DNA from: Geobacteraceae bacterium GWC2_53_11
GTDB taxonomy: Bacteria; Desulfobacterota; Desulfuromonadia; Geobacterales; Pseudopelobacteraceae
Assembly (NCBI GenBank): GCA_001802645.1
Contig: MGZJ01000076.1
Span: forward strand, 8,968 to 56,125
Length of the DNA stretch: 47,158 nt
Reading direction: 5' to 3'
Below the pieces are notes generated by a model. That model did no database searches, was not told the origin of the DNA, and saw only the letters and a program-made list of their open reading frames with translations. The position numbers were made by a program, and so were the translations under genes. Of the stretch, positions 44,721-47,158 are shown piece by piece. Position 1 is the first letter of the stretch. Every line of letters starts with the position of its first letter.

Positions 44721-44903
44721 GTACTTGCTCCGGGACGCTGGAGTAAGTAAGTCGGAAAGGTGAATCTGTTCCTAGCCCAAGGTCTTTGAACCTGTGGGAG
44801 AGATGAGATCCCTTTCTGTATGCTTTGTTCCCAAAAGTTGGACGGTATCTTAAGCCTCCTATTCAGGATGAGCTTGAATTAGCAAGGGAAGCTGGAACAA
44901 AGT
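44690..44903 (+). ncRNA. Predicted IS110 bridge RNA
   Basis: Non-coding RNA predicted to specify both target and donor DNA for the recombinase. 5' stem-loop: TACTTGCTCC (44722-44731) with GGAGTAAGTA (44740-44749). Target loop: outer stem AAAGG/CCTTT and ATCT/AGAT (44756-44767 with 44806-44815), inner hairpin AGGT/ACCT (44780-44793). The left internal strand CCTAGCCC (44771-44778) matches the left target and the right strand CCTGTGGGAGAG (44791-44802) is complementary to the right target. Donor loop: outer stem GCTTTGTTCC/GGAACAAAGT (44822-44831 with 44894-44903), ACGGTATCT (44842-44850) identical to the right end at 45905-45913, inner hairpin 44850-44877, and GCAAG (44882-44886) complementary to the left end plus core. 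The 5' end is inferred from the junction promoter. Confidence 0.8.
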
Positions 44904-44930
44904 TAACTTTAACGTATCAAGGAGCTGCCT

Positions 44931-45896
44931 GTGAAAACTGTTCTTGGAATCGACCTGGCAAAGAAAAAATTTGACGTTGCTTTGTTAAACAACGGCAAAT
45001 GCAGATCCAAGGTTTTTGAAAACAATCCAGCCGGGTTTTCTTCATTACTAACCTGGCTGGCAAAAAATGGTGTCCAAAGCGTTTATGCCTGCATGGAGGC
45101 TACCGGCAACTACGGAGAAGCGCTTGCCAAGTTTCTTCATGAAGCCGGTCATTCTGTAAGCGTAACCAATCCTGCTCGGATCAAGGCGTTCGGACAATCA
45201 GAGTTGCTGCGTACCAAGAATGACAAGGCGGATGCCAAACTGATTGCTCGTTTCTGTGAAAAAATGGAGCCGACGCTCTGGCAGCCACCGCCCGCAGAAA
45301 TTGAGTATCTGAGAGGTCTTGGTCGCCGCCGTGACGCGCTCATCAGTATGCGCACACAGGAACTCAACCGTCAGGAAACCGCTAACGAAACGGTCAATTC
45401 ATCTGTTCAGACAGTGCTTGAGTGTCTGGACAAAGAGATTGAACAGATCAGCAAACTTATCAAAGATCACATCTCCAAACACCCAGGTCTCAAGCATAAA
45501 CTGGATTTGCTCAACTCGATACCGGGTGTTGGTCCGTCAACAATCGAAGCCATTCTTTCAGAGATCAACGCTTTTGAAGGCTTCGAAACGATTGAGCAAG
45601 TTGTTGCCTACATGGGACTTTCGCCCAAAGAGCACACTTCCGGCACTTCCGTTAAAGGCAAATCCGCTATCTGCAAAATCGGCAATGCACGACTGAGAAA
45701 AGCTCTGTATATGCCTGCATTATCGGCAATTACACACAATCCAATTGTCAAAGCCCTGTACGACAGAATGAAGGCAAAATCAAAGAACGGTATGGTGATC
45801 GCCTGCGCTTGCATGAAAAAACTGGTGCATCTGATTTATGGTGTAATCAAAACAAACAAGCCATTTGACCCAGCATACACACTAAAAACAACTTGA
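44931..45896 (+). CDS. IS110-family transposase (RNA-guided DEDD recombinase)
   Basis: 321-residue recombinase. N-terminal RuvC-like DEDD domain: D8 in GIDLAKKKFDV, E in CMEATGNYGE, and D residues in RTKNDKADAKLIARFC. A coiled-coil segment lies about 155-190. The C-terminal Tnp domain (transposase_20) has the helix-hairpin-helix-like SIPGVGPSTIEAILSEI, then YMGLSPKEHTSGTSVKGKSAICKIGNARLRKALYMPALSA with the conserved Ser. GTG start with AAGGAG 6 nt upstream. The TGA stop overlaps the TTGACT hexamer of the right end. Length and motifs are complete with no frameshift. Confidence 0.95.
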   Translation: MKTVLGIDLAKKKFDVALLNNGKCRSKVFENNPAGFSSLLTWLAKNGVQSVYACMEATGNYGEALAKFLHEAGHSVSVTNPARIKAFGQSELLRTKNDKADAKLIARFCEKMEPTLWQPPPAEIEYLRGLGRRRDALISMRTQELNRQETANETVNSSVQTVLECLDKEIEQISKLIKDHISKHPGLKHKLDLLNSIPGVGPSTIEAILSEINAFEGFETIEQVVAYMGLSPKEHTSGTSVKGKSAICKIGNARLRKALYMPALSAITHNPIVKALYDRMKAKSKNGMVIACACMKKLVHLIYGVIKTNKPFDPAYTLKTT

Positions 45897-45911
45897 CTAC
45901 GATAACGGTAT
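45893..45911 (+). promoter_or_regulatory. Outward -35 element at the IS110 right end (circle-junction promoter half)
   Basis: TTGACT (45893-45898) points out of the element. When the ends are joined through CT, it lies 17 bp from TATGAT (44677-44682) at the left end, a near-consensus sigma-70 promoter that would drive the bridge RNA and transposase from the excised circle. Confidence 0.75.
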
Positions 45912-45956
45912 CTCTCCCGCAGGGAGAGGGGATTGTTTATCGCCATAGCGGGAGAT
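45912..45956. repeat. Right part of the composite REP element split by IS110
   Basis: Starts with the second CT core, then CTCCCGCAGGGAGAGGGG (rest of palindrome A), ATTGTTTATCGCCATAGCGG and GAGATT. It matches the reverse complement of 31771-31812. Confidence 0.8.
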
Positions 45957-45969
45957 TGGATCTACTCAG

Positions 45970-47158
45970 CTATCCTCCTTGCTTTGCTCTGCCGTAGCGT
46001 TCCAACTGCTTCCGCATCGACGCTGCCAGCCCCTCCGGCAGCATGTCCCAGGTAAAGCGCCACTCCCAGTTGCCGAAAGCGGTGCCGGGTATGTTCATGC
46101 GCGCCAGGCTATCCAGTTTCAGGATGTCCTGGAACGGCATGATTGCCGTATCGGCGACAGACATCAGTGCGGCTCGGATCAGGTCGCCCTCCGGGTCTTC
46201 TCCCGGTGTGCCCAGATAGGCATTCATCTCGAACCGCTCCGCCTCTGAAATGGCTGCATACCATCCTTTGGAAGTGTCGTTGTCATGGGTGCCGGTATAG
46301 ACGACACTCCGTTTGACGTGGTTATGGGGGAGGTACGGATCGGACGGGCCGGAATCAAAAGCAAACTGCAGGATCTTCATGCCGGGGAAGTTGTAGCGGT
46401 CACGCAACGCTTCGACTTCGGGGGTGATCACCCCCAGATCCTCCGCAATGATCGGCAGCGTACCCATGGCTGCCTGGACGGCATCAAACAGCCGCTCTCC
46501 CGGCCCCTTGATCCAGAGCCCGTTCTCGGCTGTCTTCTCGTGCGCCGGAATCTGCCAGGCTGCTTCGAAACCGCGGAAGTGATCGATCCGGACGATATCG
46601 AACAGCTCGAACATCGAGGCAAAACGGTCGATCCACCACACATAACCTTTCTGTGCCATGACATCCCAGTCGTAGTGCGGATTGCCCCACAGCTGGCCGG
46701 TTGTCGTGAAGTAGTCAGGCGGCACGCCCGCTACGACCGTGGGGTTTCCCCTGGAATCAAGGAGGAACAGATCGCCATGGCTCCAGACGTCGGCAGAATC
46801 ATGGGCGACAAAGATGGGAATATCTCCGATCACGGCGATGCCGCGCTGGTTGGCATAGCTGCGCAGCTCCTGCCATTGCCGGGAAAACTGCCATTGCAGA
46901 TATTTCTGAACCGTGATTTCGTGATCCAGTTCGTGCGACAGTTTAAGGCGCATCTCAGGTGTCGGATGGGATGCTTCCCGGGGCCACTGGTTCCAGCTCC
47001 TGCCGTTGTAGCGCTGCTTCAGCGCCATAAACAGGGCAAAGTCGTGCAGCCAGGGGGTGGTGGCGCAGAAATGGCCGAATTCAAACGTCCGGGGTGATTC
47101 GTCATGGGCCAGGAAGTTCGCCCCGGCCTGCTGCAGCAGCTCCATTTTGGCCGTTGCA
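45970..47158 (-). CDS. malQ: 4-alpha-glucanotransferase (amylomaltase), 5' end off the right edge
   Basis: GH77 disproportionating enzyme that transfers alpha-1,4-glucan segments. The last ~396 of the usual ~500 residues are inside the window; the frame is open to the edge. Family landmarks: GIAVIGDIPIFVAHDSADVW, AGVPPDYFTTTGQLWGNPHYDW, nucleophile region IVRIDHFRGFEAAW, acid/base region PIIAEDLGVITPEVE, YTGTHDNDTSKGW and a C-terminal NIPGTAFGNWEWRF. It is upstream of and codirectional with treS-maltokinase. Before the IS110 insertion the gap between them would have been ~200 bp, so malQ-treS-otsA-otsB was probably one operon for maltodextrin and trehalose metabolism. Confidence 0.94.
   Translation of the reverse strand, partial: ATAKMELLQQAGANFLAHDESPRTFEFGHFCATTPWLHDFALFMALKQRYNGRSWNQWPREASHPTPEMRLKLSHELDHEITVQKYLQWQFSRQWQELRSYANQRGIAVIGDIPIFVAHDSADVWSHGDLFLLDSRGNPTVVAGVPPDYFTTTGQLWGNPHYDWDVMAQKGYVWWIDRFASMFELFDIVRIDHFRGFEAAWQIPAHEKTAENGLWIKGPGERLFDAVQAAMGTLPIIAEDLGVITPEVEALRDRYNFPGMKILQFAFDSGPSDPYLPHNHVKRSVVYTGTHDNDTSKGWYAAISEAERFEMNAYLGTPGEDPEGDLIRAALMSVADTAIMPFQDILKLDSLARMNIPGTAFGNWEWRFTWDMLPEGLAASMRKQLERYGRAKQGG

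Larger units (their letters stand above)
44673..45913 (+). mobile_element. Complete IS110-family insertion sequence
   Basis: Boundaries are fixed by comparison with the intact composite REP at 31771-31903. The target CACCCTAACC-CT-CTCCCNCAGG is split so that each side keeps one CT (44673-44674 and 45912-45913). That is the dinucleotide core behaviour of IS110 elements, with no terminal inverted repeats and no longer target duplication. The unit between cores plus one core is 1239 bp. It has a long 5' non-coding region (44675-44930) and only ~15 bp after the transposase stop, the arrangement of the IS110 rather than the IS1111 subgroup. The transposase is intact, so the element may still be active. 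Confidence 0.93.

Noticed and set aside
44675-45911. Terminal inverted repeats for the insertion sequence
   Set aside because: None found at the borders, as expected for IS110 elements; the ends are instead defined by the CT core.

Overview
The window looks like a chromosomal segment of a Gram-negative, moderately GC-rich, environmental Deltaproteobacterium of the Geobacter/Desulfuromonadales type. This is inferred from the very high density of hybrid histidine kinases and c-di-GMP proteins, sigma-54-type promoter sequences, a lipoprotein c-type cytochrome, a TreS-maltokinase fusion and abundant REP-like palindromes. No rRNA, tRNA or CRISPR array was seen. The two outermost genes are cut by the window edges.

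Layout. 1-1540: the two subunits of an isoquinoline-1-oxidoreductase-like molybdenum hydroxylase (large subunit partial). 1582-5660: a minus-strand operon of a small response regulator, a REC-PAS-PAS-kinase-REC hybrid and a HAMP kinase. 5863-6921: a fatty acid desaturase. 7185-15129: a minus-strand group with a PAS-PAS-GAF-HD-GYP protein, a multi-PAS GGDEF protein, a UbiB-like kinase, a 41-residue membrane peptide and a double-hotdog thioesterase. 15134-15926: a regulatory gap with palindromes, a candidate sigma-54 promoter, a strong terminator (together a candidate small RNA) and a 44-residue peptide. 15927-25004: a plus-strand signalling run (internally deleted LuxR-type regulator, HAMP kinase, small response regulator, hybrid kinase, REC-HD-GYP, Cache-PAS kinase, REC-degenerate HD-GYP). 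25032-31735: minus strand, an NtrC-like regulator, a REC-GGDEF cyclase, a kinase with three nearly identical PAS repeats, and an Old Yellow Enzyme. 31930-36797: a Met/His-rich Spy-like periplasmic protein, a CoA-disulfide-reductase-like flavoprotein, divergent wrbA and a cytochrome c lipoprotein, and an AI-2E-type permease. 36855-47158: nhaA and a trehalose/alpha-glucan operon (malQ, treS-maltokinase, membrane-anchored otsA, otsB), split by an IS110 element.

How it works together. The first 31 kb is a signalling island: the kinase / small-regulator / hybrid-kinase set occurs twice in opposite orientation, and c-di-GMP synthesis (two GGDEF) is paired with degradation (HD-GYP) but with no EAL protein. 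Five good sigma-54 -24/-12 matches fit the resident NtrC-like regulator. The right part is stress oriented: sodium export, trehalose synthesis and interconversion, and flavin enzymes.

The most striking element is the IS110-family insertion at 44673-45913. By comparing its split target with an intact copy of the same REP element elsewhere in the window, its ends can be fixed to the base with a shared CT core. Its 5' non-coding region folds into a bridge-RNA architecture whose target guides match the interrupted REP and whose donor guide matches the element's right end. Its joined ends would create a near-consensus sigma-70 promoter. A second oddity is an identical 18-nt insert at the apex of two unrelated REP palindromes.
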